Assembly (NCBI GenBank): GCA_019411365.1
Contig: DXQT01000002.1
Coordinates: 96,739 to 160,738 of the forward strand
Origin: Roseburia sp.
Lineage (GTDB): Bacteria; Bacillota_A; Clostridia; Lachnospirales; Lachnospiraceae
Direction: 5' to 3'
Length of the DNA stretch: 64,000 nucleotides
Positions 44,820 to 53,354 of this stretch are shown in pieces. The translations under genes and the position numbers were made by a program. The notes below the pieces were generated by a model. The model had not been told where the DNA came from. It worked only from the letters and a program-made list of their open reading frames with translations, and did not search any database. Positions within the stretch are counted from its first letter, which is position 1, and each line of letters opens with the position of its first letter.

Positions 44820-45755
44820 TTATGCGTCAATTCCAAGTTCCGCCGGAAGGAAACGCGGACAGACATTCTCGGATGACGTGATCACGGACGCCGCCAGACG
44901 TGTTCCAATCTCCACCGCTTCCTCTAAGGTTTTTCCGTATGTCAGACCACTTGCCACACCTGCGCAAAACGCATCGCCTGCTCCTGTCGTATCTTTTACC
45001 TGTACTTTTTTTGCCGGGCAGATGCCGTATGTGCCTTCCCGGTCTGCATAGACCGCACCTTTGCCTCCCATCGTCACAACCATGGACGGAATATTGGCAC
45101 GTTTTACACAGCCTGCAAGAATTTCTGCGAGTGCTTCCGGTTTCTTTTCGCTGTAATCATCCGAAAAGAACATCCCTGCCTCTAACTGGTTACAGATAAA
45201 ACAGTCAAATTTCCGCAGGAAATCTCTTCTCTCTGCCGCAATACTCATATTGCTGACAACCCCGTAAAGCGGTTTTTTAAACTTTTCACACAGACTTACC
45301 ACTTTTTTTACGATCTCTTTATCCATATCCACTTCGATCACGACAGAATCAGCATTTTCAAAAATCTCATCCCCGGATTCTTCCAACACATCAAGAATCG
45401 GCATCAGATTCGGTCTCTGTGAAATTGAACCGGCAACATCTCCACGATGGTCAAATACGGCAAGCCAGGTTCCCATTCCATTTGGAATCGTTAACATGTA
45501 TTCTGTATTTACTTTATGATTCTGCAGTTTGTGAATGACATCACTTCCAAGTGCCGAATCATCCACAATTCCCAAAAATGTAGGGCGCAGTTCGATATTC
45601 GCGATATCTTCTACAACGTTACGGCTGACACCTCCATGGATATATTCGATTCTTCCCGCATTTCTCCCATCCGGGATATAAATATCTTCCGGAAACCCCT
45701 TGATATCCACAAATACTGCACCAATTACTACAATTCCATTTTTATTTACTGCCAT
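44820..45755 (-). CDS. PfkB family carbohydrate/nucleoside kinase
   Basis: A 311-residue ribokinase-fold kinase. It has the N-terminal NGIVVIGAVFVDIKGFP, the substrate-binding IHGGVSRNVVEDIANI, and the second PfkB signature VKDTTGAGDAFCAGVASGL with the catalytic Asp. The substrate could be a sugar, nucleoside or pseudouridine. No partner enzyme such as PsuG is adjacent. It is the last gene of a six-gene operon, 17 nt after the small repeat protein. The ATG at 45755 is preferred over a TTG at 45764. Confidence 0.85.
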   Translation of the reverse strand: MAVNKNGIVVIGAVFVDIKGFPEDIYIPDGRNAGRIEYIHGGVSRNVVEDIANIELRPTFLGIVDDSALGSDVIHKLQNHKVNTEYMLTIPNGMGTWLAVFDHRGDVAGSISQRPNLMPILDVLEESGDEIFENADSVVIEVDMDKEIVKKVVSLCEKFKKPLYGVVSNMSIAAERRDFLRKFDCFICNQLEAGMFFSDDYSEKKPEALAEILAGCVKRANIPSMVVTMGGKGAVYADREGTYGICPAKKVQVKDTTGAGDAFCAGVASGLTYGKTLEEAVEIGTRLAASVITSSENVCPRFLPAELGIDA

Positions 45756-45772
45756 ATATTTCAATTACCTTT

Positions 45773-45952
45773 CTATCGTTTTCCGATATGGATCTCCGGG
45801 ATCGCCACACTGTCATAAGTAATTCCCGGCTTTTTTTCATCTTCATCTGCCGCATCCTCCGGTTCATGTGTATGGATCTCCGGAACCGCAAGATTATCAT
45901 AAGTCAGATTGTATTCGTGACCTTTCTCTCGTTTCTTTCTGAATTTAAACAT
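45773..45952 (-). CDS. Small protein with two TYDxxAxPEIH repeats
   Basis: A 59-residue protein. A basic start (MFKFRKKREKGHEYN) is followed by two copies of a short motif (TYDNLAVPEIHTHE and TYDSVAIPEIHIGK) separated by an acidic EPEDAADEDEKK spacer. GGAG lies 5 nt before the ATG at 45952. It is encoded between gltS and the PfkB kinase with 17-19 nt gaps, so it is a true operon member. It is not recognised. The His/Glu-containing repeated motif could bind a metal or a partner protein. Confidence 0.65.
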   Translation of the reverse strand: MFKFRKKREKGHEYNLTYDNLAVPEIHTHEPEDAADEDEKKPGITYDSVAIPEIHIGKR

Positions 45953-45971
45953 ACTTACTCCGTTTCTTCTA

Positions 45972-47159
45972 TTATAATATATTGATGAAAAATGTAATAA
46001 CCAGACTGTTGATAAAATCTGCAAACAGACTTCCGATCAGAGGAATGATCAGATACGCCTTTACGGACGGAGCATATTTTTCACACAGCACCTGCATGTT
46101 TGCCATGGCGTTCGGTGTCGCGCCCATTCCAAATCCACAGGTTCCGGCTGCAAGCACCGCTGCGTCATAATCTTTTCCCATCACATAAAATACCACAAAC
46201 CTTGCAAATACACAGATCAAAACTGCCTGTACTGCCAACAGTATGATAAGCGGCAGTGCAAGCGACGCAAGCTGCCACAGTTTTAACGTGATCATTGCCA
46301 TTCCAAGGAACAATGACAGCGAAATACCACCGATATCATTGATCTCTCCCATATGGATCACAAACTTGCCGGAATACTCTCCGATATTACGAAACAGTGC
46401 CGCTGCGATCATTGCGCCGATATAGATTGGGAACGTCATTCCTGTTTTCGTCAGAAGCCAGGAAAAAACGGTGCCCAGTCCGATTGCCAGAATCAGCTGA
46501 AACACTGCAGATGCATACATATTCGTATGACGCTCATGTTTCTTTTCATCTTCCACCAGAAGACTGTCATCTTCCGGCACAACCGTATCGAGCAGATTTT
46601 TCTTTTCGATCAGTTTCCTGCCAAGCGGTCCGCCAACCAGACTTCCCGCGATCAGTCCAAATGTTGCCGCCGCGGTACAGATCGTCGTTGCACCTTCCAC
46701 ATTCAGATCCTCCAGAACCGGGCCAAACGCGCCCGCAGTTCCGTGTCCGCCCACCATCGGGATCGAACCGGTACACATACCGATCAGCGCATCAATGCCA
46801 AGCAGATGGGATGTTCCGATTGCAAGCAGATTCTGTAAAACGATCAGGAGAATGACCAACCCTAAAAATATCGCCAGCGACTTTCCACCACTCTTTAACA
46901 CCTTCAGATTTGCCTGAAATCCTACTGATGTAAAAAAGAATACCATACACACTTCCCTTAAGGTATCATCAAAAGAGATCTCCATAAATCCACTGCTGTA
47001 ACAGATACATGTGACGATTGCAAATAGCAGTCCCCCGACGACCGGCGCCGGAATACAGAATTTTTCCAGTACATGTATCTGTTGTTTTAGATAACTACCC
47101 AGCATCAGCACCAGCACCGAAGCTGCCAATGTCTGATACATATCCAACTGAACTTCCAT
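45972..47159 (-). CDS. gltS: Sodium/glutamate symporter GltS
   Basis: A 395-residue membrane carrier of the ESS family importing glutamate with Na+. It has about ten segments and the family hairpins GSIPMVGGHGTAGAFGPVLED and AGTCGFGMGATPNAMANMQ. The N-terminus (YQTLAASVLVLMLGSYLKQQI) is typical. AAAGGA lies 5 nt before the ATG at 47159. It lies between an orphan TAXI binding lipoprotein (55 nt upstream) and a small repeat protein (19 nt downstream), which suggests a combined uptake unit. Confidence 0.92.
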   Translation of the reverse strand: MEVQLDMYQTLAASVLVLMLGSYLKQQIHVLEKFCIPAPVVGGLLFAIVTCICYSSGFMEISFDDTLREVCMVFFFTSVGFQANLKVLKSGGKSLAIFLGLVILLIVLQNLLAIGTSHLLGIDALIGMCTGSIPMVGGHGTAGAFGPVLEDLNVEGATTICTAAATFGLIAGSLVGGPLGRKLIEKKNLLDTVVPEDDSLLVEDEKKHERHTNMYASAVFQLILAIGLGTVFSWLLTKTGMTFPIYIGAMIAAALFRNIGEYSGKFVIHMGEINDIGGISLSLFLGMAMITLKLWQLASLALPLIILLAVQAVLICVFARFVVFYVMGKDYDAAVLAAGTCGFGMGATPNAMANMQVLCEKYAPSVKAYLIIPLIGSLFADFINSLVITFFINIL

Positions 47160-47214
47160 ATTTATCCTTTCGATTCTAATTCCCAAACCGGATCTTATTT
47201 TTCAAATCCGGTAT

Positions 47215-48174
47215 TTACTCTGTCGGCACCTCGATACCGCACTCTGCATAATATGCCGCCGCACCCTTATGAAACGGGATTGTAATACCTCCAATCGCAG
47301 ACTGCTCGTCCTCTTTTAATTCGATTGAGGCCGCATAGCGGATATCCTTTCCATGTAAAAATAAAAGTTCCGTCAGCTCTTTTACCGTATTCTCCGATAA
47401 ACTGTCACCTGCCAGAAGCACCGCCTGTACAGACAGTGTTTTTACCTCTTCTGTCTGACCGGTATAAGTGCCTGCCGGAATCGTATATTCGGAATAAAAC
47501 GGATATGCCGCCTTTAACCGGTTCCGGCATTTTACATCAATACTCAACAGCCGGATTCCGCATTCCTTTGCCAGTTCCCCGATCACCGTAGTCTGTGTTC
47601 CCGCTGTACAAAAGAACGCATCGATCTCTCCATCTGCAAGTTTCGCTGCCGCCTCCGTGTAATCCAAATTGACAGTCTTTACCATATCTCCGCTGATGCC
47701 CTGTGCCTGCAGAATCTGGTTTGCGTTCCGCTCTGTCCCGGATTCCTCTGCCCCGATACTGATCGTTTTCCCAAGAAGATCATCCAATGTCTCAATCTCT
47801 GAATCCGTGCGCACGACGATCTGGCATGCCTCCGGATAAAGCGCTGCAACCGCTTTATATCCCTGGTATGCTTTGTCCCGGAATTCCCCGGTTCCATGAT
47901 AGGCTTCCTCCACCAGATCTGCCTGGGCAATCCCCAGTTCAATATATTTGCCCGAAAGAAGTCTGACATTTGCTGCAGATCCGGCAGTATTCCTTGTTTC
48001 AAGTTTATACGAAAAATCCTCTTTATTTGCAAGACTGACATATGCATTGGCAAAGGAATCGTACATTCCGCCGATTCCCGCAGCTCCAAACCGGATTGTT
48101 TTCCGGTTTGCGCCGCATCCTGCCAGCATTAAGATCATTGCCAGTCCAAGAAAAATATACCGACTTTTTATCAA
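47215..48174 (-). CDS. TAXI family solute-binding lipoprotein (orphan)
   Basis: A 319-residue lipoprotein: lipobox LAGC with Cys20, then the TAXI fold (TIRFGAAGIGGMYDSFANAYVSLANK, then KTISIGAEESGTERNANQIL). TAXI proteins normally deliver substrate, often glutamate, to TRAP DctQM subunits. None is encoded here. Its neighbour is GltS, a one-component glutamate carrier. The start is TTG at 48174, 6-7 nt after GGAGGGGG. It lies 39 nt after the dipeptidase gene in one operon. Confidence 0.88.
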   Translation of the reverse strand: MIKSRYIFLGLAMILMLAGCGANRKTIRFGAAGIGGMYDSFANAYVSLANKEDFSYKLETRNTAGSAANVRLLSGKYIELGIAQADLVEEAYHGTGEFRDKAYQGYKAVAALYPEACQIVVRTDSEIETLDDLLGKTISIGAEESGTERNANQILQAQGISGDMVKTVNLDYTEAAAKLADGEIDAFFCTAGTQTTVIGELAKECGIRLLSIDVKCRNRLKAAYPFYSEYTIPAGTYTGQTEEVKTLSVQAVLLAGDSLSENTVKELTELLFLHGKDIRYAASIELKEDEQSAIGGITIPFHKGAAAYYAECGIEVPTE

Positions 48175-48213
48175 TCTATGCCCCCTCCTTTTCGATTAAC
48201 TTTTATCTGCATG

Positions 48214-49698
48214 TTATGCATCTGATCTCGCATATGCATTTTTCATCTGACCGCTCAGTTCAAACAGTACCTTATCGAGTGTATCTGTGGTTTCTTTCTT
48301 TAACATTCCGGCAACCGCACGGTTTGCCTCATGCCGGATCTCTTTTCTTTTTGCTGCATCCGTCGCTTGGGAAAGAAGTGCATCATAACGATTAATCAGC
48401 TCATGACCTTTCGCTAACACATGTTCCTTATATCTTTCAATATGGAATACCGAACTGCGGTAAGAGGCGTCTGCCATCGCCGCGATCATCCTGCCTGACC
48501 AGTAAAAATTGTCCGTGGAAACCTCACCTGTGGTGTTGCAGAGATAGTCCGGTGTCTCATCGATATCCGCATAAAACGGAACCAGTACATTAAACGCATT
48601 GGATGCAAATGCGATCCACTCGATCACATTACAGTCACATTCCATTCCCGGACGCATCTGGATCACAGCCAAAAAGTCATTGCGGTTGATTCCGATCGAG
48701 CGGTATGCACCGCGCATATTTTTCTCCCCGTATGCCGCATACGGATCGTACGGCGTCCCCTGGAAGTGGGAGGACAGCACATATTTTACATCCTCCACCG
48801 TGATCTTCTTTTCCGGTACCATACACCACGGAATGTCGTCGGACTGCGGGGTATAGTCTGCATGTTCTCCATCCCAGACTTTCGTGTGCGGATTTAAGCA
48901 GCGCTCCATATACCACGCTCTCGGCGTATTGTATACATGGTCTGCGTCATCATGGCTGCCAAACGCATCTCTCGGATTTAAGCTGCCGTCCATTGAGAGA
49001 TTCAGATGATTTTTCTCAATAAATTCTTTCAGATCTGAAGAACACATGTATTCTTTCTGATCAGATAGCGCATCCTCAAGATCAAAGTGGTCAATGCCAA
49101 GCTGGTTTGGCATGACAACATATACATCATCCGGCACCCTTCTTGCAATCCAGTGATGTCCGCCGATCGTCTCAAGCCACCAGATCTCATCCTGATCCTG
49201 AAAAGCGATTCCGTTCATCTCATAGGTGCCGTACTGTTCTAACAGAGAACCAAGGCGTTTCACACCCTCTCTTGCACTGCGGATATACGGCAGAACGATA
49301 CATACGATATCCTCCTCGCCGATCCCGCCAGGTACTTCTTCTTTTCCATCTTCCGCCGGCTGAAGTTTAACTAACGGATCTGCTCCAAGCACACGCGGAT
49401 TTGATGTGATCGTCTCCGTTGCTGTCATCGCAACATTTGCCTCATTGACACCTGCCGCTGCCCAGATTCCTTCTCCCTCCACGGCATTTGGCACCGCCGT
49501 ATAGCGCATCGGATCATCCGGAAGTTCGATTGTCACATGGGAAATAACAGATTTATATGTTTTCGGCTGCTCCTCCGGATGAATAACAACAAACTTTTTC
49601 GGTGTAAAATGTCCGGAACCGGAATCATCATTTCTTGCGATCATCGTAGAACCGTCATAAGATGCTTTTTTCCCAACAAGTATTGTAGTACATGCCAT
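48214..49698 (-). CDS. C69 family dipeptidase
   Basis: A 494-residue N-terminal nucleophile dipeptidase. The sequence starts MACTTILVGKKASYDGSTMIARNDDSG: Cys3 is the expected nucleophile, exposed by trimming. Later motifs (GVNEANVAMTATETI, NGIAFQDQDEIWWLETIGGHHW) are typical of peptidase C69/U34. It likely hydrolyses dipeptides in the cytoplasm. Its operon neighbours (TAXI and GltS) suggest a link to glutamate-containing peptides. AGGAG precedes the ATG. Confidence 0.93.
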   Translation of the reverse strand: MACTTILVGKKASYDGSTMIARNDDSGSGHFTPKKFVVIHPEEQPKTYKSVISHVTIELPDDPMRYTAVPNAVEGEGIWAAAGVNEANVAMTATETITSNPRVLGADPLVKLQPAEDGKEEVPGGIGEEDIVCIVLPYIRSAREGVKRLGSLLEQYGTYEMNGIAFQDQDEIWWLETIGGHHWIARRVPDDVYVVMPNQLGIDHFDLEDALSDQKEYMCSSDLKEFIEKNHLNLSMDGSLNPRDAFGSHDDADHVYNTPRAWYMERCLNPHTKVWDGEHADYTPQSDDIPWCMVPEKKITVEDVKYVLSSHFQGTPYDPYAAYGEKNMRGAYRSIGINRNDFLAVIQMRPGMECDCNVIEWIAFASNAFNVLVPFYADIDETPDYLCNTTGEVSTDNFYWSGRMIAAMADASYRSSVFHIERYKEHVLAKGHELINRYDALLSQATDAAKRKEIRHEANRAVAGMLKKETTDTLDKVLFELSGQMKNAYARSDA

Positions 49699-49726
49699 TT
49701 TTATTATCTCCTCTCAAGTGTTTTGT

Positions 49727-50344
49727 CTATTCTGCCTCGTCATAAAAAATTTTGTCTTTTTCTAACACCGTTCCGACACCATCCTTCACCTCAACAATGC
49801 AGACAGAACAGTTTTTCGGGATTCCCCCGCGCCAGATATCTTCTTTATCATCATAAAAATTTGCCAGAAGACAGCGTCCGGCTGCCCCGTGTGTCGATAT
49901 GAAGATCGTAGCATTTTCATATGCCTTGTTCTGTACCAGCGACTGATAAAAATCTTCGGTCCGTTTTAAAACATCCTGAAAACTTTCCCCGCCCGGAGCC
50001 CTCATGCAGTGATACGGATCATTGTAAAACTTATCAATAAAATCCGGTGGAAGGACTTTGCTGTCTCTCACACATTCTCCCTCCCAGTCGCCAAAAGAAA
50101 GTTCTATGATACGTCTGTCTGTAATCATAGGAAGATGTCTTCCCGCCATCACAAGCTCTGCCGTCTGTTTTGCGCGGATCAGGGGACTTGAAATGACAAG
50201 ATCAAAATCTATGTCTTTCATGCCTTCACCGGTTAATTCTGCAAGACGGATGCCCGCATCATTTAACATGATATCGCGCTGTCCCTGCAGTTTTTTCTGT
50301 TTGTTCCACGATGTTTCACCGTGCCTGATTATGTATAATTTCAT
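49727..50344 (-). CDS. Histidine phosphatase family protein
   Basis: A 205-residue enzyme of the phosphoglycerate mutase-like superfamily. It has the phospho-His motif IIRHGETSWN (about 5-14), SPLIRAKQTAELV, and the second catalytic His in IFISTHGAAGRCLLANF. The start at 50344 has AAAGG 7 nt upstream. It is first in the operon leading to the dipeptidase, TAXI, GltS and others. The exact phosphoester substrate is unknown. Confidence 0.88.
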   Translation of the reverse strand: MKLYIIRHGETSWNKQKKLQGQRDIMLNDAGIRLAELTGEGMKDIDFDLVISSPLIRAKQTAELVMAGRHLPMITDRRIIELSFGDWEGECVRDSKVLPPDFIDKFYNDPYHCMRAPGGESFQDVLKRTEDFYQSLVQNKAYENATIFISTHGAAGRCLLANFYDDKEDIWRGGIPKNCSVCIVEVKDGVGTVLEKDKIFYDEAE

Positions 50345-50407
50345 CTTTTTGCCTTTCTGTACTTTATCTCCGGGTAATAAACGAATTTTCTGCTCATTGC
50401 CTAACAC

Positions 50408-50436
50408 ATTATAGCATGAGATTTTTTCTTTTCCAA
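50408..50436 (-). promoter_or_regulatory. Promoter of the phosphatase-dipeptidase-TAXI-GltS operon
   Basis: Minus-strand TTGGAA (50436-50431), a 17-nt spacer and TATAAT (50413-50408), just downstream of the MATE gene stop. Confidence 0.75.
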
Positions 50437-50465
50437 ATCTTATCTATGATTTCAGATTACACCTG

Positions 50466-51845
50466 TCACTGACGTATTTTTTCCAAATCTGGATTCTTCA
50501 CAGCCGATAAGCATTTTTTCCGCACAAAATAATAGCAGATCACCTGCATTATGATCGTAGCCAGCCAGGACGCCGGATACGAGATAAACAGAAAATACAG
50601 GGATCTGTGAAGCGGGAAAAATACAAAGATCCATAAAATACGCATCCCGACCGTGCCGATTACAGACAATATCATGGGAACAGAGGAATACCCCATACCA
50701 CGCAGTGCGCCTGGGAAAAGATCCATGATGCCGCACAGGAAATACGGCACGGTTGTGATGGAAAGTATTTCCAATCCACATGCAATCACATCCGGTTCTT
50801 TGGTATAGATCGTCAGTATCTGTGCCCCAAAGAAATATGCGCTGCATCCAAGCACAGCAGCAACACTCACAGACAAAATCAGACAATCCATAAGAACTCG
50901 GTCCATTCTCTTATATTTTCCCACACTAAAATTCTGACTCGCAAAACTCATGCAGGCCTGTGTGATGGAATTGACTGAAACATACAAAAAGCCAAGCAGG
51001 TTATTGGCTGCCGTATACCCCGCCATCGCCGTCGCACCAAAAGAGTTGACGGACGACTGTAACAGTGCGTTCGAAAAGTTGATCACTGTACTCTGAATTC
51101 CTGCCGGAATCCCAACCTGAAAAATCTGTTTCAGATAAGCACCATTGATGGACAGCTTTGAAAAATGAAGCTGGTAACTGCCCTGCGTCCTGCAAAGGCA
51201 GCGCAAAACAAGGATACAGGACACACACTGGGAAATGATTGTTGCGATTGCAACCCCGGCAACATCCAGATGGAATCCAATCACCAGGATCAGGTTTAAT
51301 CCCGCATTGATACAGCCTGAAATGATAAGGAAGAAAAGCGGTCTTTTGGTGTCCCCGACGGCACGGAGTATCGCTGCACCGTAATTATAGAGCATAAAAA
51401 ATGGCATCCCCATAAAATAGATCCGCATATATAAGGTTGACTGACCGATCACGTCATCCGGTGTACCCATCAGTTCCAGTGCTCCCTTCGCAAACAGCAC
51501 ACCAACAAATGCCATTGCAACACCGCTGATCAGTGCTAACGTGATCGCAGTATGTACGGTCTGTGACATTTCTTCCTCCCGTCCTGCGGCATAAAATCTT
51601 GCCGCAAGCACATTCGCTCCAAGTGAAATTCCGATAAACAAATTCACAAATACATTGATCAGTGCCGTTGTCGAACCGACCGCTGCAAGCGCCTGACTGC
51701 CGCTGAATCGTCCCACGACGATGATGTCGACTGCATTAAACATTAATTGTAAAATTCCCGAAAGCATCAGAGGGAATGCAAAGGAAATTAATTTATCCAT
51801 GATAGTGCCGTTACACATATCGATTTCATATTTATTATTTTTCAA
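50466..51845 (-). CDS. MATE family efflux transporter
   Basis: A 459-residue membrane exporter with 12 segments, moving drugs or other cations out in exchange for Na+ or H+. It starts MCNGTIMDKLISFAFPLMLSGILQLMFNAVDIIVVGRFSG, the usual MATE N-terminus, and has a second half repeat (VGIPAGIQSTVINFSNALLQ). The start is TTG at 51845, 8 nt after AAAGGAG. Single gene with its own promoter; no adjacent regulator. Confidence 0.93.
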   Translation of the reverse strand: MKNNKYEIDMCNGTIMDKLISFAFPLMLSGILQLMFNAVDIIVVGRFSGSQALAAVGSTTALINVFVNLFIGISLGANVLAARFYAAGREEEMSQTVHTAITLALISGVAMAFVGVLFAKGALELMGTPDDVIGQSTLYMRIYFMGMPFFMLYNYGAAILRAVGDTKRPLFFLIISGCINAGLNLILVIGFHLDVAGVAIATIISQCVSCILVLRCLCRTQGSYQLHFSKLSINGAYLKQIFQVGIPAGIQSTVINFSNALLQSSVNSFGATAMAGYTAANNLLGFLYVSVNSITQACMSFASQNFSVGKYKRMDRVLMDCLILSVSVAAVLGCSAYFFGAQILTIYTKEPDVIACGLEILSITTVPYFLCGIMDLFPGALRGMGYSSVPMILSVIGTVGMRILWIFVFFPLHRSLYFLFISYPASWLATIIMQVICYYFVRKKCLSAVKNPDLEKIRQ

Positions 51846-51889
51846 TGAGAGGACTCCTTTCCTGATTTCTTACTATCTGTATTTTATTA

Positions 51890-51966
51890 TGCGTATCTTG
51901 TTATGCATAAATTTGTATTGAATATTTTACATTGCGTATCTTACTGCCTTTTTGGGGCTTCGTCAA
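51890..51966 (-). promoter_or_regulatory. MATE promoter with two direct repeats
   Basis: Minus-strand TTGACG (51966-51961), a 17-nt spacer and TAAGAT (51943-51938). The decamer AAGATACGCA occurs at 51942-51933 (over the -10) and again at 51899-51890. Between them lies a TTATGCATAA palindrome. It looks like a repressor site. Confidence 0.55.
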
Positions 51967-52008
51967 TAAATTTTGTTTGGTTATCAAAAGGGGGATCTAG
52001 AACGTAAT

Positions 52009-52042
52009 GGAGCAGCCTGCTGGTGAAAGCAGACTGCCCCAT
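52009..52042 (-). terminator. Hairpin after the MYG1 gene
   Basis: GGGGCAG-T-CTGCT pairs with AGCAG-G-CTGCTCC. There is no T-run behind it, so termination is uncertain. Confidence 0.4.
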
Positions 52043-52081
52043 CTTCAGAAAACATGTAAAAATTTTATTATCGTGAATGAT

Positions 52082-53317
52082 TTACGACCCGGACGGGATG
52101 CGCACGATATAATGCTCTCCATCCCGTTCCACCCGTGTTAAGACCGGAATATGTTTTTTACGAAGCTGATGCACAACCGGATAGGTCAAAAAAACATCGC
52201 CTTCCACATAAACAGCTTCCGGTTTTTCCTTTAAAATCTGTTTCACCTGGTCTTTGATCCGGCTCTTCCACTGTTGCTTTTCCATGATAACTTCTCCGTA
52301 AATTCCCTGCACCTCAAGTTCCGGGACATCCGGCAGCGCGCAGTGTGAAATGCGCGCATGCTCCATTCCTGGCAGCTGCTGTAAGAGTTCATCCGCTTCT
52401 TTTCCACCGCCAAAATTTACGATCACCGGCTCCTCCTTAAAGCAGGACAAACTGATCTTACATGCCGCCACGGCATCTTCTAATGTGCCAGCCGTCATCA
52501 GAAAACCTCCCTTGTGGCAGAAGCCTGCACTGAAAAGTCCTGTTGCCTGCACCAGCTCCTCATTTTCTAATCCAAGCCATTTTTCCGGGAAGCTGCACTT
52601 GTAATTCATGGAGTATTCTCTTTTCTGTGGCTGGATACAGTAACCGCCGCGGTTGGATGGGAAAACCACAAATGCGATATCGGTTTCTGAGAGCCTTTTC
52701 TGACACGGGATAAATTCCGGCAGAACCAGTATTTTCGCCTCATCTTCCGGTTTTTCTCCTGCCTCAAGTGCCTTCTGCTGTGCCTCTAAAACTTCCTCGA
52801 TCCGTTTATCTGCCCGCTCATTTCCAAGATAGCGTTCAAATTTATTTTCCAAAATCATTCCGGCTACACCGACTGCCCGGAAAAATGCGTCATCACTGCT
52901 GCCCGCTGCATCCCAGGTCGGATTGAAATTTCCGATCAGTGTTGCGAGTTCATTTTTCTCCCCGGTATTGTCATTGTTATCCAGCGGCTGAACAAATGCC
53001 TCATCAAACGTCTGCGCGAGTTCCTCTCCTAAGATTCCGGCTCCAAGCCGCTCCCAGAGCAGTCCAAATGCCGCATACGGCACTCCGTTTTCACGGATCC
53101 TGCTGTCTTTCTGATGATGGTCATACTCTCCGCGTCCGATATCAAATACGATCCCGTCATAGCCTTCGGGAACTTTGCTGCCACGCGTGATCGTGATTTC
53201 CGGATTTAAGTAGAGCAGCAACGCTGAGGAAAAAACGTCATCCGCGTGAAACTTACCGCTGTGGGTAAATGCTTTTGCGTCTTTTTTGGTGATCTGTTGT
53301 AATAATGTGTGATTCAT
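52082..53317 (-). CDS. MYG1 family metal-dependent hydrolase/nuclease
   Basis: A 411-residue protein of the MYG1 family, DHH-like phosphoesterases found from bacteria to humans. The motifs THSGKFHADDVFSSALL (HADD at 24-27) and VFDIGRGEYDHHQ (DHH at 66-68) hold metal ligands. Human MYG1 is a 3'-5' exoribonuclease, but the bacterial role is unsettled. Residues about 315-411 (last quarter) form an extra region beyond the usual end. AAAAGGA precedes the ATG. Single gene. Confidence 0.85.
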   Translation of the reverse strand: MNHTLLQQITKKDAKAFTHSGKFHADDVFSSALLLYLNPEITITRGSKVPEGYDGIVFDIGRGEYDHHQKDSRIRENGVPYAAFGLLWERLGAGILGEELAQTFDEAFVQPLDNNDNTGEKNELATLIGNFNPTWDAAGSSDDAFFRAVGVAGMILENKFERYLGNERADKRIEEVLEAQQKALEAGEKPEDEAKILVLPEFIPCQKRLSETDIAFVVFPSNRGGYCIQPQKREYSMNYKCSFPEKWLGLENEELVQATGLFSAGFCHKGGFLMTAGTLEDAVAACKISLSCFKEEPVIVNFGGGKEADELLQQLPGMEHARISHCALPDVPELEVQGIYGEVIMEKQQWKSRIKDQVKQILKEKPEAVYVEGDVFLTYPVVHQLRKKHIPVLTRVERDGEHYIVRIPSGS

Positions 53318-53354
53318 GATGATATCCTTTTACCTTTTTACATGATTACCTATT

